NCBI GenBank assembly: GCA_013339765.2
Contig: CM023454.1
Span: forward strand, 56,202,826 to 56,266,825
Direction of reading: 5' to 3'
DNA: 64,000 nt
Origin: Haemaphysalis longicornis
Taxonomy: Eukaryota; Arthropoda; Arachnida; Ixodida; Ixodidae
Within the stretch, counting starts at the first letter, position 1, and every line of letters starts with the position of its first letter. Under the pieces are notes generated by a model. It ran no database searches. It had not been told where the DNA came from and saw only the letters and a program-made list of their open reading frames with translations. The translations under genes were made by a program, and so were the position numbers. This document shows, piece by piece, positions 53,986 to 64,000 of this stretch.

Positions 53986-56040
53986 TAAGTCAAGCCGAGG
54001 TACTTTGGCCAGTGATTTTCCATCGGACAGTTTCCGGCAGACGTGTACGGCCCGTGTCCAAGTGTGGGCCTTTTCGCCGTACAAGGCGGTACTCTCAAAG
54101 CTACCCAACGGCCAGTCTCCGTGGGCTGGTCGACAGGCTTACGTTCATACGCGCAGATTCCCGCCGTGGGGCCTCGGGCCATTCGAAAGCCGCCTGTGTG
54201 CGGCTGAAGTATTGCAGCGGAGGTCAGCCGAGATGCGTTCGTCGGACTCCAGCCACACTAAAGCTGCCGGAAGTTCGGCCATGCTATGGGCGCTGGAGTT
54301 TAGCCACAGTACGTTAACTGTACTGAGGTCAGAGGTCAACCACTGCATGCAGCGCAACAGATGCCTCAGTCGCACTGCCAACAGCACAAACCTGCCATTT
54401 TGAAAGAGCTTGTTGCTGGGCGACTTGGCTCATGCTAGTGAACAAACACGGAGTTAGCGCGAAAAAACAACACATCCAGAAAGCAGTGGACAAGCGCAAA
54501 CTCTCAACTAACTTTTCTTGGCCAAAGCACACAGATACAAGTACTGTTGTTCTCTGGTCGCTCATGCGGATTTTCTACAACCATGGCAACCTGTATGCCA
54601 AGTGTAGCTCAGCTCAGCATCACACAATACAACGAATTTAAAATCTGTGCTTCGGCACTGACAAGGGTCTGTTGCTATCGCAAATATAGGATAACACTTG
54701 TTTTTAGATAGGCAGTCATAAAATAAAAAAAACCTGTGAAGGGCACCCAGTTGGGCGTACAAATGCATAGGCTTAGCCTCTGATATATTTATTACGAAAA
54801 ACGTAATGCAACATTGTTTTTTGCGGCATTCTTACGAGAAGAATTGCCCAGTAACTTGCGCTTTCGCGCCTCTTGCCTTTCTTTGTTAGGGAGTCCCTGA
54901 TATGGCGCTGGTTGAGCTCCTGCGTGGCCGCGTGCTCGACGCACTCGTAGGCCAGGTCATGTCGGCAAACGATGGCCATCTCGAGTCGGACAACTATGCC
55001 GTGTCGATGTCTCCAATGCTCTCTATTTCTCGCGGGAGTGAATATCGCCGAGGTGATGCGTTGACGAGGCCAGCGGGCTAGGCGTGGTAGTGCTGTCACT
55101 GGCGAGGCTTAGCTTACCCGTCGGTGCAGCGCAGTCTTCTTTAGGCAATAAATGGTATTCCGATGGCCTAAAACGTGAACTGGTAATCCCCAGTGAGTCT
55201 ATGCAACTTGCCGGTTCACCTAGCGCCACTTATTACTGCCTGACAAACGAAATTCCTTCATTTAAAGCGTGGAAACTCCGAGCTGATGAAAAACGCGTCT
55301 CCATCGCTTGCCTCTCTAAAGGCTTTTTCCAAGCTCCAGTTTTGAGAAGTGGATGGGTTCTCGCCGCCCAGATGCGCGCTGTGTTTCGGCTGTACACCGC
55401 TTACCGAAGTAACGACAGATAACCTGAGTCTTCACGTCGGCTGATCTCCAGCTGAGCACCGGTTGCCAATTATTCTGCGGCCGTTAGCTTGCCGTAATCT
55501 GGATGAAGACCGCTAACCGAATGAACAATGTACATTCTGGGGCAGCACGTTGGCCGGTCTCCTTTATTACAGAGGTCGCCCGAAGAAAACGAATATTCCG
55601 CCAACGGACGCGCGGATTCACCGTAGAGAGAACGAATGCACGGCAGCCGCACTCAGGGTTGTTTTCTTCCGAACACCAACTGCCACACGAATAAAAATAT
55701 TCTGTGGCAGAGAGCTTGCCGCGGTTCGGCTGAACACCGTTTCCCGAAGAAAAAACTAATGCCCTATGGCCGTCCGTAGGCCGTTCTTCTGAACGCCGTC
55801 CGTCGAAAATAAACGATATATCTCGCATCCAAGTACCTGCCGCTGTTTGTCTGAACATGGGCGCCGGAGAAATAACGGAGTGCTGGTTGCCAAATGTATG
55901 CTGTTTAACGGTTGAACAGTGGCTGCCACAACCTGGATGCTAGAAAGCGGCCATAGACGGGCCGGTCGTGGGACAGACTTGCTGTTCTGCGTGGGTATGT
56001 TTTCAATGTACATGTCATCGGATCACTCCGTTTGGGACCT
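53985..56040. other. 2-kb insert in gypsy integrase, unrecognised
   Basis: Interrupts integrase between the ERFNRTLGD-type region and the LISYGFNTATQTTTR block. The flanks share GGATC (about 53971 and 56018), a weak candidate target duplication. It contains a minus-strand frame at 54773-55099 that I do not recognise and a degenerate tandem repeat at 55480-55900. Confidence 0.45.
55480..55900. repeat. Degenerate tandem repeat of about 63-66 bp
   Basis: On the minus strand the frame shows recurring blocks of 21-22 residues (ISFIFDGRRSEERPTDGHR, then VFSSGNGVQPNRGKLSA, then YSCGSWCSEENNPECGC). On the + strand TTCTGAACGCCGT, TTCCGAACACCAA and CGGCTGAACACCGT recur. Diverged, about five units. Confidence 0.5.
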
Positions 56041-56500
56041 CTAGTTCTGTTAATATCTTATGGATTTAACACGGCTACTCAGACAACGACACGACCCGGT
56101 GGACGCGAGCCAACCTGTACCCTGGACACGATCCTGGTCTCATGCGAGAGTATTTACACCGGTTTCACAACTAACGCAACACGCCGAAGAACGTCGCCAA
56201 CTCGCTCGTTCCTTTACTACTGCAGATCAACAGCTCCAGAAGCATCGCCTTGACCTTTTCACCACCCCTCCAAGATTTAACCCGGGCTCGCATGTCTGGC
56301 TTTGGGGGCCGCTCCCCAATACCGAATATCTCCTAAAAAATTGTATCTATATATCACGGCGCTTACAAAGTCGTCGCCCGCACTTTGCCCGTAAACAACA
56401 TTGTCAAACCAGTTACCCGCTCTACTGATATTCGCCGCCGAATACGTGAAACAGTCCACGTTCAACGACTGAAAGCCCTAATACGACCCCCTGGCGTCGC
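56032..56500 (+). pseudogene. Gypsy integrase C-terminal part and Pol tail
   Basis: LISYGFNTATQTTTR and GGREPTCTLDTIL (about 56050-56135), then THAEERRQLARSFTTADQQ-type and FTTPPRFNPGSHVWLWGPLP (about 56258-56320), and STDIRRRIRETVHVQRLKAL (about 56422-56482). This is the chromodomain-less tail typical of this gypsy type. Frame changes occur near 56060 and 56400. Confidence 0.8.
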
Positions 56501-56540
56501 TCTGACCCTAAGGTGCCAGGTTGGCTTCTTTTCTCCATGG

Positions 56541-57139
56541 GCGATTGTAGCAAGGCTAATGAGCAGCTCTTTATTGGGGTATACGCCACATCAAGAGTGT
56601 CATGCGTCTTTTCGGCCGAGAGTTTGCGTTTCATGAAAGTATTTGGGTAGTGTGCTGAACTGGACAGGTGTTGGAAAAGTTGTTTAGGTGTGTTACCTTG
56701 GCCTCCCTGTGCGTCCCCTCTTGTACAGAACCAGGCAAGGCTGTGTGTTTGTTGTCCTTTCAGTTTGCATATTCGTGTCCATACATTTCGTGCGTCTGTG
56801 TAGGAGTTTATTGATGTTATGAATGCACGCCAACTATCTCGTTTTGCCTCACGGCGCATACATTTTTTCCTAACAAATTTACCCGTTTGAACAATAAAAC
56901 GCTACCCGAGGTAGGGTACCGTCTACGAATACCCGACGCCTTTTTCTGGGCCTCTCGCGCCCGCCAGAGTCCTCAATAAACCACGGCCTCCTTTGGTTTC
57001 GCGGGGCACCAGACGCGTGGGGAATGGGCGTTTTGGCGGTGTAGAGGATGTGCGCCGTGAGTAGTTGGGAAGCTTCTTCAATGCAAAGGTGTTTTAAGGT
57101 TGTGTAGCGGAGTTTGAATGTCTCTGTAAATTTAATCAA
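56541..57139 (-). pseudogene. I-like E EN-RT linker
   Basis: Minus-strand frames show LTAHILYTAKTPIPHASG, then NQRRPWFIEDSGGRERPRK (about 56930-57070). Next is AKRDSWRAFITSINSYTDAR (about 56780-56845). These are the positively charged helices between EN and RT in I-group ORF2. Confidence 0.7.
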
Positions 57140-57159
57140 GTTAACTGTTGCTTCATTGG

Positions 57160-57790
57160 ACCTGTTCTAGGAATATGGACGGCATTTGGACGCATTTGGA
57201 ATATGGACTTATATATGTTAATGAGGTGGGGAAGTGGTCACCGCCATATGTGTCAGTGGCCACACCCCACTGGAGAAGCAGAAAGGGAACTGCGGAGCCA
57301 ATGGCCCAGTTAGGATATGAGAGTGTGTTGTGTCCTATGTTATTGTATGTAGGCTGTTTTCTGTTGAAGAGGCATGCTGCCGAGGATGTTAAAAACTTCT
57401 CTATCAGGCGACCTCTGCCATCTGTGCGAGAACAGCCCCAAAAAGAATTGTGTGCAATGAGTCAGACTATGAGGATGCAATGGTTCAGGCAGGTGGTCAA
57501 CCTGCTCCTCGAAGTCGGAGCTTGGAAGTTACAAATTTGGAGGAATGTATATAGAGCATACCACTATGAACCTATTAATTAATTATTTTTCGGGTTGCTA
57601 CATTATCAAGGAAATTGTTCGAAGTGACACGGTGGCAGCTAAAACCTTTCCTGGCGCTTATTGCCACACCCCCGAAAGAGTGTGTGCAGTCATCTCTGTC
57701 TTTTCTGAATACCATATAACTATTGAAACAAAATTGTGTGATTAAACTTCAAATGCGTTTCTGAAACCCACATTCCACTTGGCTGATAGC
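57160..57790 (-). pseudogene. I-like E endonuclease
   Basis: Minus-strand broken frames show a VVCSIYIPPN block (about 57540-57570), HNSFWGCSRTDGRGRLIEKF and GDHFPTSLTYISPYSK. The final DHFP is the SDHxPI-type motif. The frame shifts at least twice. Confidence 0.75.
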
Positions 57791-58047
57791 ATGCAGTATT
57801 TTGTATATATCGTTAAGATTTTTTAGAACACATCTGCAGTTTAACTGGAGTATGTGTTCTGGTCCTATTACGAAGAGTTCGGAGCTACTGGGGGTGTTGT
57901 TTATGTATCGTATTTCGGCGCTTGGCTCTCGGCTTGTTTAGAAGTTTGCATGCAGGAAACCGTTTCCTCCACAGCGACACAGACAGGAACGGTACCACAC
58001 CCATCTTATCCTCCGATGTCCTAGGGGTGCACAAAGTAACAGTCCCC

Positions 58048-58830
58048 TTATATTTGGCACCCATTCGGGTGCTTTCGTTTTTTATCCGCTACAGCTAAAG
58101 GTGTTGCTAGCACCACACCTGGAGCAGGTGGTGCGGTAGAGGTGGGAGCGGATGCAGGAACTCCGGTGTGCATCGCCGGCTTAGCCTCATGTGGAAGCGG
58201 GAGGATGAAGAAGAAGGGACTAAAGGTGCATCTGTGCCAACGGTGACTGTTGCCACCACAGCTGTTGCTGTCTCTGCAAGCGCTGTGGTGAGGAGTTTGG
58301 CTGCCTGAACCAACCCAGGGAGTAGGGTACCAGGTTCGACTCACGGTACCGGGTTTCCGCTGAAACGAGACGCCGTTCTGCCTTCCCGCGAGCAGCGTGG
58401 GCGTACCCCCCTGGGGGAAAGAGGCGAACCTTGTTCGTACTTCTGGGAAGGATATGTTCTCGTTGAGTTTCAAGTCAATCATCTGTTTCTTCTGAATAAA
58501 CTTTTCACAGCTCCTGGAATAGGCATACACGTGGTTCCTGGAAGTTCGCCGAAGTGAAGTTCTCGTATTCACAATGGCCAGTTGGGTGATCTTGTGCTGC
58601 ATGTTTTGCATGCGTCAGTTTACCACGACTAGAGGTTGTGCCGTTCCCAAGCCGCTGACACTTCAAGTAGCGGCGTGGGTTCCGCTGGTAGTGTCGCACT
58701 GTACGTTTCATGAAGCCTGCATTGACCGACTCATGAAATGTTGAGCAGTGAAACGTAACAATTATGTGTTTGGTTGGAATTATTTGATCGTTTCGGCGTA
58801 TGCTCATTTGCACCACTTCAAGCACCCCCT
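58048..58830 (-). pseudogene. I-like E ORF1 (Gag-like)
   Basis: The upstream frame (58505-58825) carries EVVQMSIRRNDQIIPTKHII and then NPRRYLKCQRLGNGTTSSRG, the zinc-knuckle region with most Cys/His ligands mutated. The downstream frame (58048-58611) reads YSRSCEKFIQKKQMIDLKLN, then ENISFPEVR, the conserved post-knuckle signature also seen in B1. It ends in a Pro/Ala-rich tail. This copy confirms the ORF1 order in the family. Confidence 0.8.
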
Positions 58831-59515
58831 GATCACGAAGGCCCTCAAGCAGATCTGCTTCGGTTTAACTTATGAATTCCTGATAAGAGATCTCGCTTTG
58901 ACAGCTATATAAGGCGGCTATAGGCGATATCCTTGATGTGTATATCGACCATGCGCGTTTGTGCAAGGAGTTTAGTGTACTGCTGTTTGTGGTCTACCTT
59001 AATAGGCAGTTCTCTTGTTTGCAGTTTCTCAGCAATGTACGATTTCCCGACAACGCTTTCAAGATAAGTGGAGATTAGAAACGGGGACTGAGAAGATATT
59101 GGCTTTGTCTTATCAAGAGTTTACTTTATCAAAAAGCGCGAGAAAAAAACCAGGCTCTGGAAGCGAGAGTGATTGCAAAGGAGCAAAAGAAACTTCATTG
59201 CGGCCCCTTTTGGAGAACCGATCAAGTTTTGGGGTGTAAAAATTATCATATATGATAGTAAAAACGCTGGAAAAAAGGTACTTTTTTACTCGGGTTACCC
59301 TGGTACCGAGAGTGGCCCCAGCGATCCCTGTGTGATAAATAGACAGGCAGCCCATCCATCGGACCTTGGCTTAGGCTCCGACAGCCACCGTTGTTTTCCT
59401 TCACCTTCAAACACATCACCAACGATGGTCACAGCCTATGTTGGCGGGCTCGGGATCCACGGTGTCGCAAAAACCGTCACCAAATTGCTCAAGGTGCCCC
59501 GTTCAGGATAGATAT

Positions 59516-60372
59516 TGAAGGTAGTTAAGTCGGTAGGTAGGTAGGCTGGCAGGCAGGCAGGTAGGTAGGTAGGTCGGTAGTAGTTAGTTAGGTAAGGGTA
59601 GGTAGGTAGTGTAGGTAGGTAGGTCAGGTAGGTAGGTAGGTAGGTAGGTAGGTTAGGTAGTAGTAGGTTAGGTAGGTTCAGGTAGGGTAGGTGGTAGGTA
59701 TGTAGGTAGGTAGGTTGGTAGGTATGTATGTATGTATGTATATGTAAGTAGGGCTAGGCAGTTAGGCTTGGTAGGGTGGTAGTAGGTGGTAGTTGATGTG
59801 TAGGAAGGGTAGGGGTAGGTTAGTATGTAGGGGTAGGCAGGTAGGAGGTTGGTAGGTCGGTAGGTAGGTAGGTAGGTGGTAGGTAGCGTTGTAGGTTGGT
59901 AGGTATGTATGTTTGTATGTAAGTAGGTAGGTGGGCGGGTAGGTTTGGTAGTATCTAGGTATTTAGGTAGGTGGGTTAGGTTGATGGGTAGGAAGGTAGG
60001 TAGGTAGGGTATGTAGGTACGTAAGTAAGAAGGTGGGAGGTGGGTATTGGTAGGTAGGTAAACGGGCTTGTGGCTCGGTAATGCGGTGGTGGGTGGGGGT
60101 TTGGGGTTTGGTGTAGGTAGGTAGGTTAGGTTGTTAGGTAGGTAGGTAGGTAGTTGGTAGCTATGTATGTATGTATGTAAGTAGGTAGGTAGGCGGGTAG
60201 GTTGGTAGTAGGTAGGTATTTAGGTAGGTGGGTAGGTTGATGGGTAGGAAGGTAGGTAGGTAGGTCTGTAGGTACGTAAGAAGGTGGGAAGGTGGGTATT
60301 GGTAGGTAGTTAAACTGGGCTTGTGGCTCGGTAATGCGGTGGTGGGTGGGGGTTTGGTGTAGGTGGGTCAGA
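59516..60372 (+). repeat. (TAGG)n satellite block 14, with a 253-bp duplication
   Basis: GTAG array, last block in the window. A 41-base non-satellite motif beginning GGGCTTGTGGCTCGG occurs identically at 60064 and 60317, with similar flanks, marking a tandem duplication of about 253 bp. Confidence 0.9.
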
Positions 60373-62640
60373 GGGATGGAATTAGGTAATTAGCAAGGTA
60401 GGTCTCAATACAACTGAAAAACTACGGGAGCCTATGCCTCTTGTGGTATGTTAAACCTTTGGGTAAATTATGCATATGTGGTAACGGCACGGCCTTTGAT
60501 TATTTTTTCACTCTCGGTTAGTTTCCATCTTTAAATATTCCAGTAGCGTTTCACTTACTTTAACATCATGCTATCTAAGGATGTACTTTCTTCGAGCCGT
60601 CTTCTCTGGACCTTTACCTTAATCCTATTATTTTGCCAAAGGGCATCTACCGATTTCTCGTTTGACTTGTGTCTATCGGCCTGAGTGGTAATGTAGGAGA
60701 ATTCCTTCGTTCTTGTCGGATGCGGAAAGTACGAAGTATTTTTATTATAACTGCTTCAGAATAAAAAAATATATGCATTGTTTTTCTGAGAATATTTTGG
60801 AGCTAACAAAACTTCATTGGCGTTACGAAAGACGGCGAGCACGTAGTCAATGCCTTTTAATAATTTTTTGTAATGTTGAAGCAAAGCAGAAATTCGTCTT
60901 ATTACCGAATGCAGGCGTTTCAGTATCTGTTCGCGCTGCTTTCCTTAGCTTTTCTCCCTCCTGTGTTAAGAATTATTTCTGTAATAAGGTGACCAATTTT
61001 TAAAAATGGCATGATGGTTTACGCTAGCTTGTTTACAACAGCTGAACACACAGCCAAGTGGCCGTCATTCTGCTGGCATCTCCCATTCACTCTTGCTGTG
61101 TATAATTATAAAAGGTTCACCTTTTTTCCTTCCCGCCAAGTTTCCGGACGGTAGATTTGGACGTCTGCGACAACACAGTGAAAGTGGCAATCCACTGCAC
61201 ACAAGGTGTCAAAAATAGCATTCCTAGTGCACGATTTCCGTCTAGCACCTAGTGCTTCCCTCCGTATGTTAGGCGCGGAGTACATTAGGACCGCACAATG
61301 TACGTCCGCGTCCGTGCGTAAAACATTCACAATCGCAAAAAGCGCACAGGCACCAGAAGAATTCGAGACTGTGTCTCGTAGACCAGACAGAGTTAGTGGC
61401 AGTCGTCCTACACTCTGAGCTACGACGGTGAGTTTGTACCCGAGAGTCAAACGGCTTACTCCCTCACCTGTAACTGTGCTTAGTACCTTAGGACCTGCCA
61501 ATGTTCATCCTTTTCAATCCATGCGCTCACCAAATTAAGCAAAAATCAAGCGAAATTTATTTTAGCCGCGAGTTGCAGTTTCATTTATGGAATAATAGGC
61601 GTGCAACTCACGGCTTTAAACCTAATGACGGTCGGAGCGCAAAATCGGACGTCACTCGCGGCGCATCCTCTATGTCATTTTGAGTAACCGTATTTCACAC
61701 CTTTGCCATCATCCATTGAATGGGGATGCTGCCATTTTGTATTTGTAGTCCCTAAGGGATTTCGCGGCATTGGTTCATGAAAATAAAAAAAAACATTTCA
61801 GGTAAAAAAAAAAGCAGAATGTAGAGACATGATGAGCATTTAAGCATGATCATTAAACCAATTTTTTTACGGACGAAAGTGTTAGAATAACTGCAAAACA
61901 CCCTTGGTATGTTATATGATTAATTGTTGATTGTCACTGTTACCATTCTCTCAAAAAAGAGAATGTGTATACTGAAAGGGTCACATATTACTTTTGTTTG
62001 TTGAATCTTTTGCAAATAATAATTAGCTGCGCGTTACTCTACAAGGGGCACAGTACGACTGTGTGCTTAGCAGTGGTTTTATAAAGTTTTCTGTCACTCC
62101 ACATTGCTGTATTTAATGTGAAGCACCGTCATCTGAGAGCAAAGCTTGCGCTATGTTATCCCTAATAGAGATATAGCTTACCATGTTCTGAAAACAAGGA
62201 ATTTAATTTTGTAGGTATTATATGCCTTGTTTTCAGGAGTTTTCAGTGTGCAGTTATAAAATGCCAGTATTCAGTTTTGACCTACGCAAAGTTTCAGCAA
62301 AAATGCTTCGAACTGAGGTAATTACCGCAACTCTACTGAACATCTGATGTGTCATTTTAAACTTTAGGTTAGTATATGCCATCAGATCAGCCGTTTACGT
62401 GCCTTATTAAATTATACAAGTGCAGTGATATTCTTCGGGTGACAAAAATTGCTAACACTACAATATTCCAAATGTTGCTTGGGCACAAAGAACACGCTTC
62501 TATCGCAAGAGAATCTCCCAAAGCTCGAGCCATTAAAGACAAATTTGTGTAACAAAGACCTTGTCAAAATCCTTCGGCATAGAAGTGGTTACAACGTTTA
62601 TATTCATTACCATACTCATCTCTGTGGCACTGTAAGTGAA
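60373..62640. other. Unassigned sequence
   Basis: No transposon protein or host gene recognised. It includes a possible tRNA-derived fragment on the minus strand at about 61340-61425. The + strand ORF of 96 codons at 60713-61003 has no recognisable motif. Confidence 0.4.
61355..61425 (-). ncRNA. Possible tRNA-derived SINE head or relic
   Basis: On the minus strand TAGCTCAGAGTGTAGGACG (61422-61404) looks like an A-box/D-arm, and GTCTCGAATTC (61369-61359) looks like a B-box with two changes. The spacing is about 10 bases longer than in a normal tRNA. No convincing cloverleaf. Confidence 0.35.
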
Positions 62641-62717
62641 GTTCGCAGGCATCAAATAAGACGTTGCAGCGGCAAGCCACAGGGCCAGCGGCCGCAGCGT
62701 CACGCAGGCCCGTGGGT

Positions 62718-62745
62718 GGAGGCTCGCGTGACGCTGCGAGCCTCC
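62718..62745. repeat. Hairpin in the gypsy 3 LTR region
   Basis: Perfect 10-bp arms GGAGGCTCGC (62718-62727) and GCGAGCCTCC (62736-62745) with an 8-base loop. GGAGGCTCGCGTG recurs just downstream. Confidence 0.8.
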
Positions 62746-62885
62746 GTGGGTGGAGCTCACCGGCCGGAGGCTCGCGTGCCCCTGGCATCCCGAGATAGAG
62801 ACCCCAGTGCGTTCGGAATAAACCAGCCTTGCTACGTTATATGGTCCTCTCTGTTTCAACGCCTCCGTGGAATGCGCTCTACAGT

Positions 62886-62901
62886 TGGTGATCCGGACGT
62901 G
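62886..62901 (+). promoter_or_regulatory. Primer-binding site of gypsy 3
   Basis: TGGTGATCCGGACGTG matches the complement of a tRNA-Trp 3' end (TGGTGACCCCGACGTG, recalled from vertebrate tRNA) at 14 of 16 positions. It sits 2 bases after the LTR end and directly before the Gag ATG. Confidence 0.7.
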
Positions 62902-63810
62902 ATGTCTCTCTCCGCGAAGTTGTACAGCCGTGCCGAACAACGACCCGGACCAGCGAGCACCGCAAGCAGCCGGCAACGAGATCGCCGCCCTGGCTATCCA
63001 CTTGCGCCGTATTGGGAACACAACCCGGCCATCTGGTTCCTCCAGGCTGAGTCACCGTTCGCTCTGTCTGGCATCACCTCCCAAAAATACAAGTTTCACT
63101 ACATCGTCAAATCTCTACCCACGACCGCTGCGGAAGACGTTGCGGACATTCTCGCCTCCTTCATATGCAACCCTCCAGCAAGGGCTCACGACCAGCTCAA
63201 AGCCGTGCTACCCGAACGTAAAGCAGCATCTGAGCGCACGTGCCTAAAGCAGCTACTTTACACCGAAGGGCTTGGTGACCGCAGACCGAGCCAACTCTTG
63301 CGGCGCATGACCCAACTCCTCGGCTCACGTGCCCAAGCCATGGACGGCGCAGTGCTTCGTGAGCTCTTTCTGCAGCGCCTGCCTGCGAACACGAAAATGG
63401 TTCTCGCTACAGCGTCATCCATGGATCTCCCTTCGCTCGCATCCCTGGCTGATGAGGTAATAGAAATAGCCAGCACAGCTTCACCTATTGTTACTGTGAC
63501 CGTGACGCCAGCATCACCCACCCCTCGCACGCCGCCATCTTTTGCCGATGAAGCTGCGTCTGCGTCGCCAGCCAGTGTCGATCACCTGTCCGAACGACTG
63601 GAAAAACTTGTCGCGGCGACGAGGCGAAACAGCTCAACACATTCTGCTTGCCCTGCACGACGACGCTACTGCACGTCTTCCGGACGCCGTGATGCCGTTC
63701 GCGGATGCAGCCGTACACCAATCTCCGGTGTATGCTCAGTGTATGGAGCAGACGCTCGCCACTGCCTCTTGCCATGTTCATGGATGGGAAACGGCCGGGC
63801 AGACCGCTAG
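62902..63810 (+). CDS. Gypsy 3 Gag
   Basis: I place the start at the ATG directly after the primer site (MSLSAKLYSRAEQ), not at the upstream ATG at 62449, which lies before or inside the LTR. It is 302 codons. Residues about 35-200 are the capsid region (NPAIWFLQAESPFALSGITS, FHYIVKSLPTTAAEDVADIL, SERTCLKQLLYTEGLGDRRP, LRELFLQRLPANTKMVLATA). Near the C-terminus VCSVYGADARHCLLPCSW resembles the Cys-rich zinc-binding tail of this Gag type, with one expected His missing. The frame is open throughout. Protease follows in the +1 frame. Confidence 0.85.
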   Translation: MSLSAKLYSRAEQRPGPASTASSRQRDRRPGYPLAPYWEHNPAIWFLQAESPFALSGITSQKYKFHYIVKSLPTTAAEDVADILASFICNPPARAHDQLKAVLPERKAASERTCLKQLLYTEGLGDRRPSQLLRRMTQLLGSRAQAMDGAVLRELFLQRLPANTKMVLATASSMDLPSLASLADEVIEIASTASPIVTVTVTPASPTPRTPPSFADEAASASPASVDHLSERLEKLVAATRRNSSTHSACPARRRYCTSSGRRDAVRGCSRTPISGVCSVYGADARHCLLPCSWMGNGRADR

Positions 63811-63819
63811 GGGCGACGA

Positions 63820-63930
63820 GCGTTTTGTCCCCATTGAAGAATGTCGCCTGTTTCACATCGTCGATCGCATCACTGGACAAAAGTTTCTCGTTGACACGGG
63901 AGCGCGAGCTTCACGCGACGACCGCACCTA
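63820..63930 (+). pseudogene. Gypsy 3 protease start
   Basis: In the +1 frame relative to Gag, ECRLFHIVDRITGQKFLVDTG leads into the aspartic protease active site DTGA (63893-63904). The frame ends at a stop at 63929, about 8 codons later, where a SVIPP-like stretch would be expected. Either the frame is damaged or this copy is dead. The rest of Pol is outside the window. Confidence 0.8.
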
Positions 63931-64000
63931 AAACGCAGTCTTCTACCTCCACGCAGTGTACAGCACGCGCAGTCTCGTTTTCGCGCAGCGATCCCTGACC

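Larger units (their letters stand above)
52430..56540 (+). mobile_element. Ty3/gypsy relic 2 (RT end, RNase H, integrase), split by a 2-kb insert
   Basis: The + strand begins within RT, then RNase H (about 52.75-53.25 kb) and integrase (53.35-53.98 kb). The rest of integrase and the Pol tail follow at about 56.04-56.5 kb. The integrase is interrupted at about 53985-56040 by foreign sequence. After the Pol tail comes a GGGCGAT purine-type tract and a possible 3' LTR start, TGTAGCAAGG, at about 56545. There the sequence merges into minus-strand LINE E. Confidence 0.75.
56541..59515 (-). mobile_element. I-like LINE copy E, 5' half
   Basis: Minus strand. The 5' end (CACCTTGAGCAATTTGG near 59480) lies against satellite and matches the 5' end of B1. 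ORF1 (about 58830-58050), EN (57.8-57.16 kb) and the EN-RT linker (57.14-56.6 kb) follow. The RT, RNase H and 3' end are missing because the element joins gypsy relic 2 at about 56.54 kb. It faces copy D in opposite orientation. Confidence 0.8.
62640..64000 (+). mobile_element. Ty3/gypsy element 3, 5' end, running off the window
   Basis: A presumed 5' LTR ending TACA at 62883, with AATAAA at about 62817, leads to the primer site (62886-62901), Gag ORF and protease start. The LTR's own start was not determined because no second LTR is in view. The element is the least damaged gypsy copy here. RT and integrase would lie beyond position 64000. Confidence 0.75.

Noticed and set aside
53971..56022. 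GGATC as target duplication of the 2-kb insert
   Set aside because: Five bases without matching terminal repeats; too weak to define the element.
57148..57582. 144-codon + strand ORF
   Set aside because: Antisense to the endonuclease of I-like LINE E.
62449..62901. The upstream half of the 453-codon ORF as part of a protein
   Set aside because: It covers LTR and flank, including the AATAAA, the hairpin and the primer site. The Gag start fits better at 62902.

Overview
The window looks like eukaryotic, gene-poor, repeat-dominated DNA from an arthropod. I lean towards an ixodid tick from the mix of element families: RTE, CR1-like and I-like LINEs, a Penelope-like element, Ty3/gypsy and BEL/Pao-like LTR elements, and a hAT-like DNA transposon. 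That assignment is inference; no host gene is present to confirm it. I found no intact host protein-coding gene. Nearly all recognisable coding sequence is decayed transposon protein, full of stops and frameshifts.

The backbone from about 8.05 kb to 60.4 kb is a degenerate (TAGG)n tetranucleotide satellite. It always lies in the same orientation (GTAG on the + strand) and is chopped into blocks by insertions. The insertions are: a full-length RTE LINE (8.85-12.05 kb); a 513-bp MITE (13.2-13.7 kb); RTE 3' fragments (14.8-15.15 and 18.96-19.17 kb); a short LTR element carrying an RTE fragment (15.73-17.75 kb); a CR1-like LINE carrying an RTE copy (20.05-24.02 kb); a near-complete CR1-like LINE carrying a Penelope-like element that itself carries another CR1-like LINE (24.8-31.1 kb); an I-like LINE (31.5-36.85 kb); a LINE whose RNase H region is split by a complete non-autonomous LTR element (38.0-41.2 kb); a mixed segment with a broken gypsy Gag zinc knuckle (41.8-43.2 kb); a hAT-like element (43.67-46.4 kb); and a mosaic of two opposed I-like LINEs around a gypsy pol relic (47.1-59.5 kb).

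Outside the satellite territory, the first 8 kb hold a minus-strand RTE LINE and a deleted Ty3/gypsy element. The last 3.6 kb hold unassigned sequence and the 5' end of another Ty3/gypsy element (LTR end, tRNA-Trp-like primer site, Gag, protease start) that runs off the window.

Three things stand out. The RTE family carries a tRNA-like Pol III promoter module as its own 5' end, in two independent copies. A complete 2,167-bp LTR element with 142-bp LTRs and a 5-bp target duplication encodes only a Gag-like protein that contains exact 57-bp in-frame repeats. One RTE insertion can be read against its own empty site inside a duplicated satellite unit, giving precise insertion boundaries.
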